Shown: positions 24,616 through 36,413, counted from the stretch's first letter. The stretch: 64,000 bases of DNA from Macrotrachela quadricornifera (GCA_022393335.1 JAJEKB010021117.1:179983-243982), one strand, 5' to 3'. Notes: a model not told the origin generated them from the sequence alone. Numbers and translations: made by a program.

Positions 24616-24849
24616 CAGAAGTTGAATAGTTGAAAAGTCGAGTACTCGAGTATTAAAACTTCCAATAGTTGAATAGTTGAAAACTCGAGTGTTAAAAGTT
24701 TAAAATTCGAGTGAAATTTTAATACTCGAATCGAATTAACGAGTTCTACACTACTGACGTGATTGAATCTTGTGTTGAGGGTGATAAAATACCTGTTCTT
24801 GATTTTACAGAAAAAGTTTAAAATACTTAGATAAAAACAAAACTTTGAG

Positions 24850-25040
24850 TTACCTAAAACATCATCAATTAATGGACCACCAGTATAAACATCCGTTGAA
24901 GATGTATCACGAGGACTAGCATCACTTGAAGATACAACACGAGCACCAGCACCACGAGTACCAGCATAACTTGAGGATGCACCACGAGCACCAGCATCGC
25001 TTGAGGATGCAATCAGTATTTTTTGTGATTCAATTGCAAT
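24850..25040 (-). repeat. Minisatellite open on the minus strand (Ser/Ala/Gly/Arg repeats)
   Basis: Units of about 45 bp carrying GAGCACCAGCATC and CTTGAGGATGC repeat three to four times. On the minus strand they stay open and read as ASSSDAGARGASSSYAGTRG, continuing to DVYTGGPLIDDVL before a GTAACT donor-like site. An in-frame TAA upstream and the lack of an acceptor argue against a simple exon. It could be a remnant of the exon fragment at 25190-25690. Confidence 0.4.
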
Positions 25041-25189
25041 TTAACCTTGAATGGAAAAAAGTTTCTCTGTGAAAATTTTTCGGTTTTTTTGATATCATTT
25101 ATTCTAAATAAAGGGAACAATTCCTCGACATTTGAGAGAAAAATTACATTACATACTTGTTGTGTTGTTCATGTTTAATGTATGGCTCT

Positions 25190-25690
25190 GTTTTCAATTT
25201 GAAATCAACTTAAGGATTATCATCTTGAGGCTAGAAGATCAATAAATATATATCAGTATTAAAGCGTATTTAGTGATTTTAGTAAGATACTCACTGCAAA
25301 ATATATTGTCATATATAATATATCACTTCGTAAAATTCGTATCTCCATTTTATATCCATTAATTGAAAATATTAAACCAAATCCTTCATCTGGTCCTCGT
25401 TTATTAATATCGAGTTCGTTGTCAATCTTTTCAAAATAGATAAAACTTATTAAAACGAAAGAAACTGTACATGGTTACTTTATCATCTTGCATTAGATCA
25501 AAGGTATATTTACGAAGAAACCAATAGGTGAACACGACTAAAGAATCACCTTTGTCTTTAAATCGGCCCGCATTCACATCCACAAGTGTTCGTAGAGACG
25601 TTTCGTCCATTCTTGTTCGACTTATTTGTAAAATGAAACGGTAGCACAAGTTGATATAGATAAAGATCGTTTGTTCATATATGCACATGG
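25190..25690 (-). pseudogene. Degenerate coding fragment of unknown family
   Basis: From an ATG at 25610 the minus strand reads MDETSLRTLVDVNAGRFKDK, then SLVVFTYWFLRKYTF and DLMQDDKVTMYSFFRFNK. A one-base shift near 25445 is needed to continue as FEKIDNELDINKRGPDEGFG and FSINGYKMEIRILRSDI. The residue composition looks like real protein, but I do not recognise the family. It is probably a decayed gene piece. Confidence 0.35.
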
Positions 25691-26273
25691 AGCGAGAGAG
25701 AAATATAATGACGCATTACTGCGATGTCAGAAAGTAAGATAACGAAAAGAATATCAATGTAAATATTCTCCTTAAAAATCATTAACGATCTTTTTGAGAT
25801 ATTGTTCTTTTGAGAAACTAAGTCAATTTTTGCCAATTACGCTAAAATCAACATATGAATCTGATAGACAGTGTTTCTATTATAATTGAATATATAATTA
25901 TTATAATATGATTCACTAATATATCTTTTTTTCTTTTCTTTCTTCTCTTCTGCATATCGTACAGATGACATATACGATATGTATATATGCCGTAGGCCAA
26001 TTTTAGATTGGCCTACGAGATTTATATGAATGATCTTCTTTTCTTTCTTTCATCTTTTTATATTTTCCAGCCGTTCTCTTCTCTTTATGTTGTTCTAGGA
26101 TTTTTTCATTGCGTTCATATTTATTTCTAAACCTCTTTGAATTTTCCTAACGCGTTCACATATACCCAAGATATTACAGGTAATACATGGAAACAAAATC
26201 GATCGAGGAATAGATCAGGCAACAAATAGTTACCATTTTCGAGTCATTATTTATGAATTCGACAGAACAAATG
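25691..26273. other. Spacer before the long-TIR element
   Basis: AT-rich; contains the perfect hairpin listed next. No exon recognised. Confidence 0.45.
25991..26017. other. Perfect 11-bp stem hairpin
   Basis: CGTAGGCCAAT and ATTGGCCTACG pair perfectly around a 5-base loop (TTTAG). It stands out as a GC-rich inverted repeat in AT-rich sequence. Function unknown; it may be a transposon end or an RNA hairpin. Confidence 0.7.
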
Positions 26274-26918
26274 TAAGGTGCACGCAGAGCAAGGTTCGAC
26301 CAAAATTTTTTTTTCACGACTATTTATATATCATTCGATAGAGAATTTCACGGTGAGTAAGACTATGTGTACCATGAATTTTTTCAGAGCTTTTCTCCGT
26401 TCGAAAAATCGAAAAAACTGGAAGGTTGTGAAAATTTTGATTTTTCGCTCATTTTTTATAAAGTTGAATTTTTCAAGTGTTGTGACAACTTCGATCATTC
26501 AAACTGACATATTCTTATTCAGCTTTGAAAACTGAATACGAAAATGGTCTGAAAGGCGTTTCAGACCTAAACGCCTTTCCGCTAAGGTCTTCGAAACTGA
26601 AACTACGAAAAGTTTTCAACCCATTCTTGCAAAAGCTTCACGGGTTTCTCTTGAGACGCTATAGCCAATATTTTCACATGATTCTACTCGTTAGATGCTC
26701 CTCTTCAAAGTTATACGTGCAGTTTTTAAAAATTTTTTGTTTCCAATGAGTAAAACCGGTTTTACAGAGGACTGGGCGAAAAAGTTCAAGTCCTTTTCGA
26801 TATTTTTGCAAGTTTCGCTCAAAATACAAGTGCGAGAACGCCAAGTAGGTAAAAAACGATGGGGAGATCGATGAAGACAGTGTTGAGATCTTTAGAGGAT
26901 TTCTGGAGGATTTAATAA

Positions 26919-27546
26919 ATCCATTGATAAAAAATGTACAGTAGATAAAATCGAATACATAGATGCAAAAGGAAAGCCACAAGTCCTGCACTGTCACTTC
27001 CAAAGTGGTCCTGATCAAGGAAAGAGCAGGGGTCTCTTGGAAATTGCCAAGGAATTGAAAGTCAAAATGCCGTCAAAAATTAAACTCGAAGACTTACGAG
27101 AACTGTTATCCGATCATCCAGCCTTTAAGAGTGTAAGAAATTCACTACTTTAGGAAGCATTCCAAAACTATCACAGTGTTTCTCTCTTTTCAGGTTTCAC
27201 GTTTAGCGCAGCTTGCCGGAAAGTATGGTGTGACGATAAAAAATGTTGTCCCAAGTTCCATCGTAAATTCAACTGAATTGAGGGGTTGTGGTGCTCCCAG
27301 AAGATGTTTGCTCGTCAGAGAACCGATCAGACTTACAACACAATGCTTAAGTTGATTATTGAGTCTCGTGATAACTTTCGAGAAAAAGAGATTTACTTGA
27401 AACTATTGCGAAGATTTTGGAAATGTTTGCAAGCTTACAAAGATGGACAGTCGTACGCTGAAGTTATGAAGATGTTTTTTAGTTCTCTGTGTGAAGGAAC
27501 AGTTAAGACTCACACACGTATCAGTAACACTAATTTGGACGTTTAA
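26919..27546 (+). pseudogene. IS630/Tc1-like DDE transposase fragment, frameshifted
   Basis: Two exons with a short intron (about 27134-27194, GTAAGA...TTTTCAG). The first reads VDKIEYIDAKGKPQVLHCHF, then SGPDQGKSRGLLEIAKELKV and LELL-type DLRELLSDHPAFKS. The second reads VSRLAQLAGKYGVTIKNVVP, then needs a +1 shift near 27245 to reach PKFHRKFN-stop-IEGLWCSQKM. That last stretch matches the conserved C-terminal 'H.ELNPIE..W' block with a TGA where Pro is expected. It then runs to RRFWKCLQAYKDGQSYAEVM and stops at 27544-27546. The N-terminal DNA-binding part and first catalytic Asp are absent. It is non-functional. Confidence 0.75.
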
Positions 27547-28444
27547 CTTTTGCAATTTCAGAGAACGATATCATGTTGGCTGTTGTTTGTTTTCTGTCGT
27601 TCTGTGTGATTTTCAATGTGGTTACATTTATATACACGAGTACACAAGTGCACACAACGAAAATAGCTAAACTTACTTATAGGAGCAACTCTAAAATCAA
27701 AGACTGCAGTGATTAGTTACTTCTCTCTTCTAAATCTCTGAAAACCTCACCCAAGATCCTCTGAAGACCCTTCAGAAATCCTCTAAAGATCTCAACACTG
27801 TCTTCATCGATCTCCCCATCGTTTTTTACCTACTTGGCGTTCTCGCAGTTGTATTTTGAGCGAAACTTGCAAAAATATCGAAAAAGACTTGAACGTTTTC
27901 GCCCAGTCCTCAGTAAAACAGGTTTTACTCATTGAAAACAAAAAATTTTTAAAAACTACACGTATAACTTTGAAGAGGAGCATCTAACGAGTAGAATCAT
28001 GTGAAAATATTGGCTATAGCGTCTCAAGAGAAACCGGTGAAGCTTTTGCAAAAAGGGGTTGAAAACTTTTCGTAGTTTCAGTTTCGAAGACCTTAGCGGA
28101 AAAGCGTTTAGGTCTGAAACGCCTTTCAGGCCATTTTCGTATTCAGTTTTCAAAGCTGAATAAGAATATGTCAGTTTGAATGATCGAAGTTGTCACAACA
28201 CTTGAAAAATTCAACTTTATAAAAAAATGAGCGAAAAATCAAAATTTTCACAACCTTCCAGTTTTTTCGATTGTTCGAACGGAGAAAAGCTCTGAAAAAA
28301 ATCTAGGGAACACATATTCTTGCTCGCCGTGAAATTCTCTATCGAATGGTATATAAACAAGTAACGCTCGTCTGAAGACTCGCTCAGCTCTTTCTCGTAG
28401 AAATCGTGTTTTGTAAATTACCGTCAAGCTATTCATTTATAAAA

Positions 28445-29010
28445 TATTAAAAAATCGAAGTCAGATTCAAGTTCCTGGACATTAACGGGCGTTGACCAAA
28501 CTTCATAAAAAACAAATGTTTTTTGTTAAAAATTTGTTGTTTGTTTAAAAGATTGGTCTTGAAAAAGTTTTTATGCAACTGACTTCAGATTTGAATTTCT
28601 CGTCCTTGATTACCGTTCGGTCAACCCTTATAAAAAATTTTTTTTTTGTAAAAAAAGTGATCTTTTGTGTGAAAAATTGATTCTCAAAAAAATTTTAAAA
28701 AACTAACATCAGATTCGGATTCCTCAACCTCGATTACCCTTCGGTCAACCCTTATGAAAAAAATTTTTTTTGTAAAAACAGTGTTCCTTTGTGTAAAAAA
28801 ATGAATCCGAAAAAAATTTCGAAAAACTAACATCAGATTCGGATTCCTCGACCCTGATTGCCCTTCGGTCAACCCTTATGAAAAAATTTTTCTTCGTAAA
28901 AAAAGTGATTCTTTGTGTAAAAAATTGATTCTCAAAAAAATTTTAAAAAACTAACATCAGATTCAGATTCCTCGACCCCGATTACCCTTTGGTTAAGTTT
29001 TATAGAAAAT
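28445..29010. repeat. Tandem array, ~120-bp unit, about 4.5 copies
   Basis: Each unit carries ACTAACATCAGATTCGGATT, CCTCGACC, GATTACCCTTCGGTCAACCC, TTATGAAAAA, then a GTAAAAAAAGTGATTCTTTG and TGTGAAAAATTGATTCTCAA-like stretch. The first copy is the most diverged. It lies inside the right arm of the 2.9-kb element and has no counterpart in the left arm, so it arose or was inserted after the element formed. Confidence 0.8.
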
Positions 29011-29158
29011 ATTAATAAAATGTTTTTTTGACCTTGTGCGGACATACAAGCAATCAATCAATCAATCAGACAATTTATGTTTGCAAGACTCTTCTCTACG
29101 AGAAAGAGAATAGTCGGAAAAAAAAATTTTGCTCGAATTTTGCTTTGCGCGCACCTTA

Positions 29159-29570
29159 AATAGCATAAGAAAAAACAATTTGTTGAATCTTTTATTGGCA
29201 CCCACAAATGAATAGAGTATATCCAATTTATTAAGTTTATTCTAAATTAGAAGCAAAATTTCATCGGATAGATCCATTATGATAATAATTGAACGATTCA
29301 TGTTTGGTTTTATATATAAAAAAATAGTGAATAAAAAGAAAATAGCATAGATAATATCTAATCTGTTAATACAAAGCATAATAAAGAGAACGAATCAATA
29401 GCCAATGTAAGTGCAATGATAACATCGGTACCAATAATAGTAGAAGATTTAGTAGATAAAATTAATACAAAAATAAAATATATCATATTTCTTTAAAGTG
29501 AGGTTTACAAGTATAAAATATTGTTGTACTTTGTTAATGATGATTCAAAGTAGATGGTACAACATTATAT
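29159..29570. other. Spacer between two inverted-repeat elements
   Basis: AT-rich; nothing recognised. Confidence 0.5.
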
Positions 29571-30390
29571 TTAGGGTCATATAAAAGTAGTGGCAGAGAC
29601 TCTTTTTTTTCTTATAAATAGCTATAAAAAAAATTTCTTTTTTTTTACGAATAGATAGAACATCTTTCGTTCTATCTTTCTATTCTATTTGATCAATATA
29701 CAACTAAAAACATAGTAATAAAATCCTGACAAATTCTTTTTTGTCGAACTCTAGCTGGTAACAATAGTGCGTAAAATCATATACATATTATTTTTTAATT
29801 TTTTTTTCTTGTTTTTTCTTCCATCACTATCTTCTTATCTTTTATAATAATAAATAACCATCTATATATTTCACAGTGGATAAGAAGTAATATTGATAGA
29901 ACAAAAAAAAATATTTTTATATTCTTCGTTACTCAAAGAATATATAAAATTAATCACAGCATCATATTTAAATAGAAACAAAACTTATCTGTATTCATTT
30001 GGAATAAGAACATAGAATCAGAGTTAAAATTGATTTTATTTTTCCGACTTTTTTTGAATATAAACAAGTAGACGAAACGTCTACACAAAAGCAATACGAT
30101 GGACGTGTTAATGTATATAGGAATGGTTAGTTATTATTAGATACAGAAAGACGATGATAAAAAAAGAACAAGAAAAAACACGTGTACATAATTTTATGCA
30201 CTATTGTTACCAGTTAGAGTTCGACAAAAAAAAAAGATTTTGTCAGAATCTTACTACTATGATCTTAGTTGTATATTGGTTAAATAACATAAAAAGAAAA
30301 ATGCTCTATCTATTCGTAAAAAAAAGAAATTTTTTATAGCTAATTGCAAGAAAAAAAAAGTCTTCATCACTACTTTTGAATAACCATGAG
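29571..30390. repeat. Foldback element with ~270-bp arms
   Basis: The left arm (about 29580-29870) and right arm (about 30115-30385) are inverted copies. Matched landmarks are AGCTATAAAAAAAATTTC, ACGAATAGATAGA, CAATATACAACTA, GTCGAACTCTAGCTGGTAAC against GTCGAACTCTAACTGGTAAC, and AACAATAGTGC. The loop is about 240 bp. No open frame of note; probably a MITE-class or snapback element. Confidence 0.75.
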
Positions 30391-30900
30391 TGGATCATTT
30401 CAAAGCCAGGCAAGATGCTAAAAGAAAAAAATGAAATGATTAAGAGAATCGAGATTTAGTTTTCTCTTCCTCATTTTAATATTTTATTAAAAAATAATTT
30501 ATTTTTTCTTTAAGAAAATAATAAAAAGAGAAAAGTTTGATGTGAAATTTATAGATTTGTCATATCTCGAAAAATGATCATAATATAAGATATACATGTA
30601 TAAAAATCTTCATAGGAAATTCAGTTTAATTTCGAGAACATGTTTTGAAACTATTTGACGATCAAAGAAATTAAGGACAGTTTAGATCATCATTCATAGA
30701 TCCAATGATTATCTCATGATAGAATTGTGAAATTCAGTTGCAGACTTGATTTTTTTTTAATTACAATATATAAATTTGAATTTAAAAATAAAATAAAACA
30801 TAAATCAAGTAATAATTATTCAATTTATTTATTTTATTACAATTAAGATTATAAAAAAACAACGATGCAACAGAAAAAACTAAAAAAATTGTCTTTAACT
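30391..30900. other. 3' region of ALKBH2
   Basis: AT-rich. On the minus strand AATAAA-type signals lie near 30830-30840, shortly after the ALKBH2 stop. No other feature seen. Confidence 0.5.
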
Positions 30901-32109
30901 TTAAATTTTGTCTCTTTTGATACGAAATGTGAGGTTGATGCGAGGAGATTTTATTTTTTTCTCTTTACGTATAGAGTGTTGCCAATATTGTTGTACATCA
31001 CCTAACATGACAATTAATGATCCATTTGTTAACGAGAACTCATACTAAAATAAAAACAGACATTTAAAGCAAAAGTAATTTCGAAAATGAAAAAAATCTA
31101 ATTAATTTACTTGTTTCTTTTCTGGTGTTGTTAAAGGTTTCTTTCTTCGTGTTTGAGTTCGACCAGTACGACTTAGATGACGTAAAACAAATCTAAAAAT
31201 GATATATTGTATAGTAATGTATACATGATAAATAATAAAATTGAAGAATATATGAAAACAAAAGAAAAAGCTATACCTTCTCGTGGTGCCCAAACTAACT
31301 GAAGCAATTGTATCTCTTGTTTCATTATCAGAATGATAACCAATATAGTCGTTTCCATCTCTATAATAATTAACTAAACAAAAATCAAACTCGACCCCTA
31401 CAAAAAAAAGTACATTAGTCATATTTCATTTTATGATGTTGTTTTTTTATTTACCCAACTGTTTTTCTAGCTGATGTTTCAATTTAAGCATTGGTGGTGT
31501 CCAAATATGTTGTTTTTGCTTCTGCATTAATTCTTTAACAATTAATCCGTCTTTTGCGAACCATGACTGAAGACGAGGCTAAAATATAAATAAAAATAAG
31601 AAAGAAATTTCAATAACTATTTCGAAAAATTTCTTTCTCAAGTTTCTCATTGACATACCAGTTTTACAGCTTTTCCAAAAAATGACATTTCAGTATGTTC
31701 AAATTTTAGTTCTACAAATAAAATAAAAATTAATAAAATCATTGCTTTGTAGCAAATGCATCAAGGATTACCTTTTATTATGTGCTTGAATAAAGCATCA
31801 CCTTCTTCTTTTGATATGAAATTAGGACACCATTTTATTGTTGATGAAGTATCAATTTTTATTTCTTCGAATATTGGTGTTGTTGTAAATTGAAGCCTAT
31901 ATTTTAGTGAAAAAAAAAAAGAAATCAATTTTCATATAATTTTCTACTTACCATTTATCATTCCAAACAGGTTTTTTCTTGTTAGATGCTACAGTTGCTT
32001 CATCCTTGTCAATTATAGTTTCATTCTTTTTTTTTTTGATTGATGTGATGTTTATATTACTTGAAAAATGTTTATTTGATGAAGATGAAGTTGGTGTAAT
32101 TGGTTTCAT
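30901..32109 (-). CDS. ALKBH2: AlkB homologue 2-like DNA dioxygenase, 7 exons
   Basis: Predicted 268-residue Fe(II)/2-oxoglutarate dioxygenase, the family that removes methyl groups such as 1-methyladenine and 3-methylcytosine from DNA in the nucleus. Exons on the minus strand: 32109-31952, 31896-31772, 31711-31659, 31578-31455, 31397-31277, 31192-31111, 31044-30901; introns are 55-84 bp and all phases agree. FDFCLVNYYRDGNDYIGYHS contains the metal ligands H175 and D177 (HSD). ASVSLGTTRRFVLRH follows; the distal ligand is H244 in YWQHS, and the 2-oxoglutarate-binding R-x-N-x-x-x-R is PRINLTFR (R256, R262). The Lys/Ser-rich N-terminus (first ~50 residues) may be a nuclear-targeting tail. FVLRH and the overall order favour ALKBH2 over ALKBH3. 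ATG 32109 was chosen because the upstream frame lacks another ATG. Confidence 0.92.
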
Positions 32110-35100
32110 GTTTGATATATTGTGATTGTAATAAAAATTCAAGAATAGTATAATCTAAAGATAGAATCAAAACGAGTCATATGATTTTTTTTCTGTCTGT
32201 ATATTATCAGTAATGTTTAAAAAAATAAACAGACAAAGAAGCATCAAGGTATTAGCATATTGTGATGAAAAAAACAGCACGAAAGGATAATGACTCAGAA
32301 ATTTGAATCAAAAGTATGAGATAAAAAAACTATTTTGTAAAGAGCAAATTCATTGACAGTGAATACAATTTATGAATCCATATATGCATCTAAGAACTGA
32401 ACTGATTTTGATTTATTTTTAAATTAAATATTTTCTACATAGATGGGTGGAACATTAGTTTATGAAATAACTATTAATCGTTGCTCTAACATGTATGATG
32501 ACGACTAAAACTTGAGAATAAATATACATTTATACAACTGAATCTGTTTAAATGTAAAGCTAATCAGAAAACCTTATAACAAAAAAAAATGAAAGAACAA
32601 ATTAAGAATAGATTATCTGTTTCATTAACATGTCTCATATTTCAATCTGTGTACGACATTTGATAATTTGTTGAAAATTAATCAAATTATTTAAAAATTT
32701 GTTTACATTTATGTAGCAATCAGATCTTTGTTCACATACCCAATAGACATGAACTCTTCTGAGGTTTTCTTAGTCTCATTCAGTTCTTGTCATAATCAAA
32801 ATATGGGTCTGAATGATGACTGACAATTGAATATGTTTTCTCGTAAGATATCAATGACTAACAATTCATTTCTCTATTCAAACTCATTAATTTATAGGTC
32901 GAAAAAAAAGAAATCAAATATAGTGTGTCATCAGCTGTAAATAATACTACATTGTTTTATTTATAAGTTTATATGGGTTTCTTATTCTAAGATACTATTG
33001 AAATAAATGCAAAATACTATTTTCTATAATTCATTTTAGTTTATATTTCTAAAATCAGAAAAATAAGTTTGATTTTAGATATAGATTTCATTAAATTATT
33101 TCGAATATAATCACAATCTAAAGTATTCCACATTTCATAACCATATCACATACTTACTAAGAAGAAAATATTAACTATTCGTCTTTTAATCGTAATCAAT
33201 GACGCAACTAGGATTTTTAAACCATTGGACAAGGTATTTGCTGGTGGATCTTATGAAATACAAATAACTTACAAAAAAAAACAAAAAGATGAAATGATAT
33301 TTTTTTAATCAAAGATCTATTAAATTCAGATCATAAACCTAAATAATCGTTGTCAAAAATAGAAATGACTAATAACTCAAACAGTCAATTAAAATTGATT
33401 GAAAATCGATCAATACCTGATTGAAATCATGCCATCTTCATCGATTTTTAGCTATATTTTTATTCGATGAAGATTGCATTTGAAATTCAGATCGAAGAAA
33501 AAGATAAAACTACTATCTCATTGAAAAATAGATAAATATTTTTGAAAAAGTAAAATTTCAATGGGCAAACCTCAAAATGAAATGGATAACTGCTCATTTG
33601 CCTCTCCATAGTTGCGCTACTGATCGTAACGTATTAGAAAGCGGAAAGATAAAAAAAAAAGAAACAAAAATGTAAAAGACTAAATGTATATATATATATA
33701 ATGAGAATATCACGATCTGGACATTATCATCATCAGTCAGCAATCTAATATTTACTATTGCATTTTCTTTTCTTCAATGCTCTCTTTTTCTCACTCTGCA
33801 GCTATGTATCACTCATCATTTATGTGTCATGTCTTCAGCTAATAGATTCACGAGCTGCATTGTTTGTCATAACATATCTTTTCTGTCTTTATCCATTAAT
33901 ATAAACAAAAAGAAATAGAATGCGTTAGAGTAGATCAATCATCTCTCTCTATCCTAATATGCAGACATATGGATAAAAAAAAAGGTATTTGTTTATAAGA
34001 TTACGTATTTACATCAGAGATATCCATCGCAGCTGAGTCTATCTATTACTGCCGTGATTGACATTTCTCATTTATACGTTTTACTATAAAATATTAACTT
34101 GTGAATGAGAATAAAAAGAAAGTCATATGAAAATAATGATCATCTATGTTCTGCTCTGCCGAAATTACTAAGTTGAAATACTAATTCAGAGCAATGTGTT
34201 TGTTTTTCATTTCTGTTAACTACAAAAGATGTATACAAATTGATTAAAGTTCGCTGCTTTCATTCCAAATACACGGAAATTTGATATGTTTAGTCTGTCT
34301 GGCTACCTTTAATCAAAATTTTCAGATAATTAAACCTTTTTTTTTAACCATATATTGTTGTCAAGTCCATCAGTAGAAAGTTAACATACAATCAGCATTA
34401 AATACAATTTTCTTTTGATCGAACTCTTCAAAAGAGAAGAAGCACAGTTTCATATAAAGGAAAAAATTATATTTATTTATTCAGATATGATATAGCTGAT
34501 GAGAAATTACCAATATAATTCATCATTTTCTTTTTTTTTCTTTTTTATTTTTGTTCATAATGATGCAAGTTTCAAACACATTATTCGATTAATGAACTAA
34601 CTCAATAAACATCATTTGAACCACTAATAACCACAACACTATTTCAATTTATCGTACGAATCAATGATACTTATACATTTATTACAAAAAACACTAACCA
34701 TTCACTCAATTGGTAGGTGTTTTCTGTCATTAAATTATTGTAAGTATTATGTATAAGATGATTCAAACGGAATTTTATTTAAAAATAAATTGAATATTAT
34801 CATTGTAATTCAACTAAATAATTTAATTTTTTTTATAAATAATAAAGATACAAAATATTACTATTGATCGAAACATGATATGATTCAATGGTATCACTGA
34901 ATGATGTATATAGTTTTCTTTCTTTGAAATGAATAAAAGATTATCAAGTGAGTTATATCGCATACGGGAAAAAAAGAAACATGAGTGAGTAATGATATAT
35001 AATCTGTTCTATTTAACAATGATTCATTTAGTTATTTCATTTCATGTAGAGTTGTTAAAACGATACGTTGATGATGTTATCATAGTTTCTTATTTCATCT

Positions 35101-35480
35101 TCTATATAACTAATTTATTGAGTTGTCTTACAAGTTTTCATTATCAAAAACTAATGACAAAAAAAAATCAAAATCAAAAGAAAAATGATTTTTTTTAAAA
35201 GTTAGTTTTGTTAGATATTGATTTTAATATTGATAAAAACTTCACAACAAATACATTAGAAATATTTTATTATTATTATAACCTAAAAATAATTTTTTTT
35301 CAAATAAAAAATTTAAACAAAATGAAAAGTTCGAATTATGGCAGCAATGTCCCTGTAAAAATGTCCCTATGATTTGGTCCTCAAGAAAACATTCTTACCG
35401 AAAAATATCTCTGGTCACAACGTCTTTTTGAAATCGTCCTTTGCATCAAGAATGTCCTTTTTTATGACCTTGATATTATC
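32110..35480. other. 3.4-kb gene desert upstream of ALKBH2
   Basis: AT-rich, no convincing exon on either strand, and no long inverted repeat found by eye. From about 35350 short phrases of AATGTCC and TGTCCTT lead into the palindromic element that follows. Confidence 0.45.
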
Positions 35481-35484
35481 TAAC

Positions 35485-36178
35485 AAATGTTCCAGAAAGA
35501 ATAGTCCTCTCAGTATTTTTGAGATTACTGTCTTAGATATATTTGAAAAAAGACGAAAACTAAAGATATACAAGCAAATGTTATTTGTAAATATGCCACC
35601 AATAGTATATGGTCGCACTTTTGTGTTTCATATTTTAATCTCTAAATATGTTTTACTAAAAAAGTAAAATATACCATAAGATTCAGCATGTAAAGCTCTA
35701 CAAACTATAAAGTAAAGTTTATTTTAATGGCGTTATTTTTGTTTTCAAAAAAAAAACAAAATTGTGTGACGAATTTTTGTCGTTGCGAAAATCGATCCAA
35801 CGGAATTTGGTGTTGTTTTCCACTTATAAATGATACAAATAAAATAAATTGTTCTTTATAAATTATAGAGCTTTTCACGCTGTATCTTATGGTATATTTT
35901 GGTTTTTTAATGTAATACGTATTTAGAGATTAAATACGAAATACAAAATGTGGCTATTTATTACGAGACACTCATTATTTACAAATTACTTCTATTTGTA
36001 TATCTTTAGTTTTCGTCTTTTTTCAAATGTAACTAAAATCGCTTTTGAGCCTAGTCATATATGAATTTGTAGAGAATTTCAAGCGCTATCTTTTGAGAAT
36101 AAATAAGACTTTAATCACAAGAATAATAGAGAAGAAATCTTAAATATACTGAGAGGGCCATTCTTTCTGGGACATCCA
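35485..36178. repeat. Palindromic element, family A copy 1
   Basis: Arms at about 35487-35720 and 35860-36175 pair inversely. Matches are CCAGAAAGAATAGTCCTCTC against GAGAGGGCCATTCTTTCTGG, then TTTGAAAAAAGACGAAAACT with AAAGATATACAA, then TTTAATCTCTAAATA and AAAATATACCATAAGAT with AGCTCTA. Related to 42793-43139 through the GAT(T/G)CAGC..G..AAGCTCTAC segment. Non-coding, MITE-like. Confidence 0.75.
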
Positions 36179-36181
36179 TTA

Positions 36182-36400
36182 GGTTATAATCACAGGTTTA
36201 AACCGTATTTACATACAAGTCACCCGAATGTTTGGAAATTTATGGATGGTATTCGAAAAGAAATTGAAACAGTTCATAGTATACTTATTCAAATAAACAT
36301 TGGTATGCCACCTCGTACAAAACGACAGAATCGCTGAACGAAAGAACCATATGATCGATACCATATAAAACAAATAATAATTAATGACTTACTTCGTGGA
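36182..36400 (+). pseudogene. MULE/FLYWCH-type transposase C-terminal remnant
   Basis: One frame reads GYNHRFKPYLHTSHPNVWKF, MDGIRKEIETVHSILIQINI, GMPPRTKRQNR, a TGA stop, then TKEPYDRYHIKQIIINDLL. The 'N...H..L....HPN.W.F...I..E' pattern followed by a basic linker is the end of MULE-like transposases and of FLYWCH-linked relatives found in invertebrates. Only the tail is present, with an in-frame stop. Confidence 0.6.
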
Positions 36401-36413
36401 CTTTCTTTTTTTG

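Larger units (their letters stand above)
24146..24750. mobile_element. hAT-like MITE with ~70-100-bp inverted ends
   Basis: The left end reads TGTAGAACTCG...ACTCGAGTATTAAAA...ACTCGAGTTTTCAACTATTC, and the right end is the same motif series inverted, ending CGAGTTCTACA. ACTCG-rich ends of this kind are common in hAT elements, so the superfamily is inferred. No transposase is present. The 605-bp interior carries two minisatellites (separate entries). An 8-bp target duplication could not be identified by eye. Confidence 0.65.
26276..29156. mobile_element. 2.9-kb Tc1/IS630-like element with ~640-bp inverted repeats
   Basis: The outer ends are AGGTGCACGCAGAGCAAGGT on the left and, reverse-complemented, AGGTGCGCGCAAAGCAAAAT on the right, each flanked by TA, the expected target duplication. 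The left arm (26276 to about 26910) matches the complement of 27778-28372, then of 29095-29156. The right arm is interrupted at about 28375-29090, mainly by a tandem array. The unique centre carries a broken transposase on +. Arms this long are unusual for the superfamily, whose ends are often 20-400 bp. Confidence 0.8.

Noticed and set aside
24120..24633. Overlapping Gly/Val-rich open frames
   Set aside because: They are translations of the G-rich and GCATCCTGCAGG minisatellites inside a MITE.
26674..28153. Pair of similar short proteins at 26525-26749 (+) and 27956-28153 (-)
   Set aside because: They are the same sequence read from the two inverted arms of the 2.9-kb element, with no start context or known domain; terminal-repeat DNA rather than genes.
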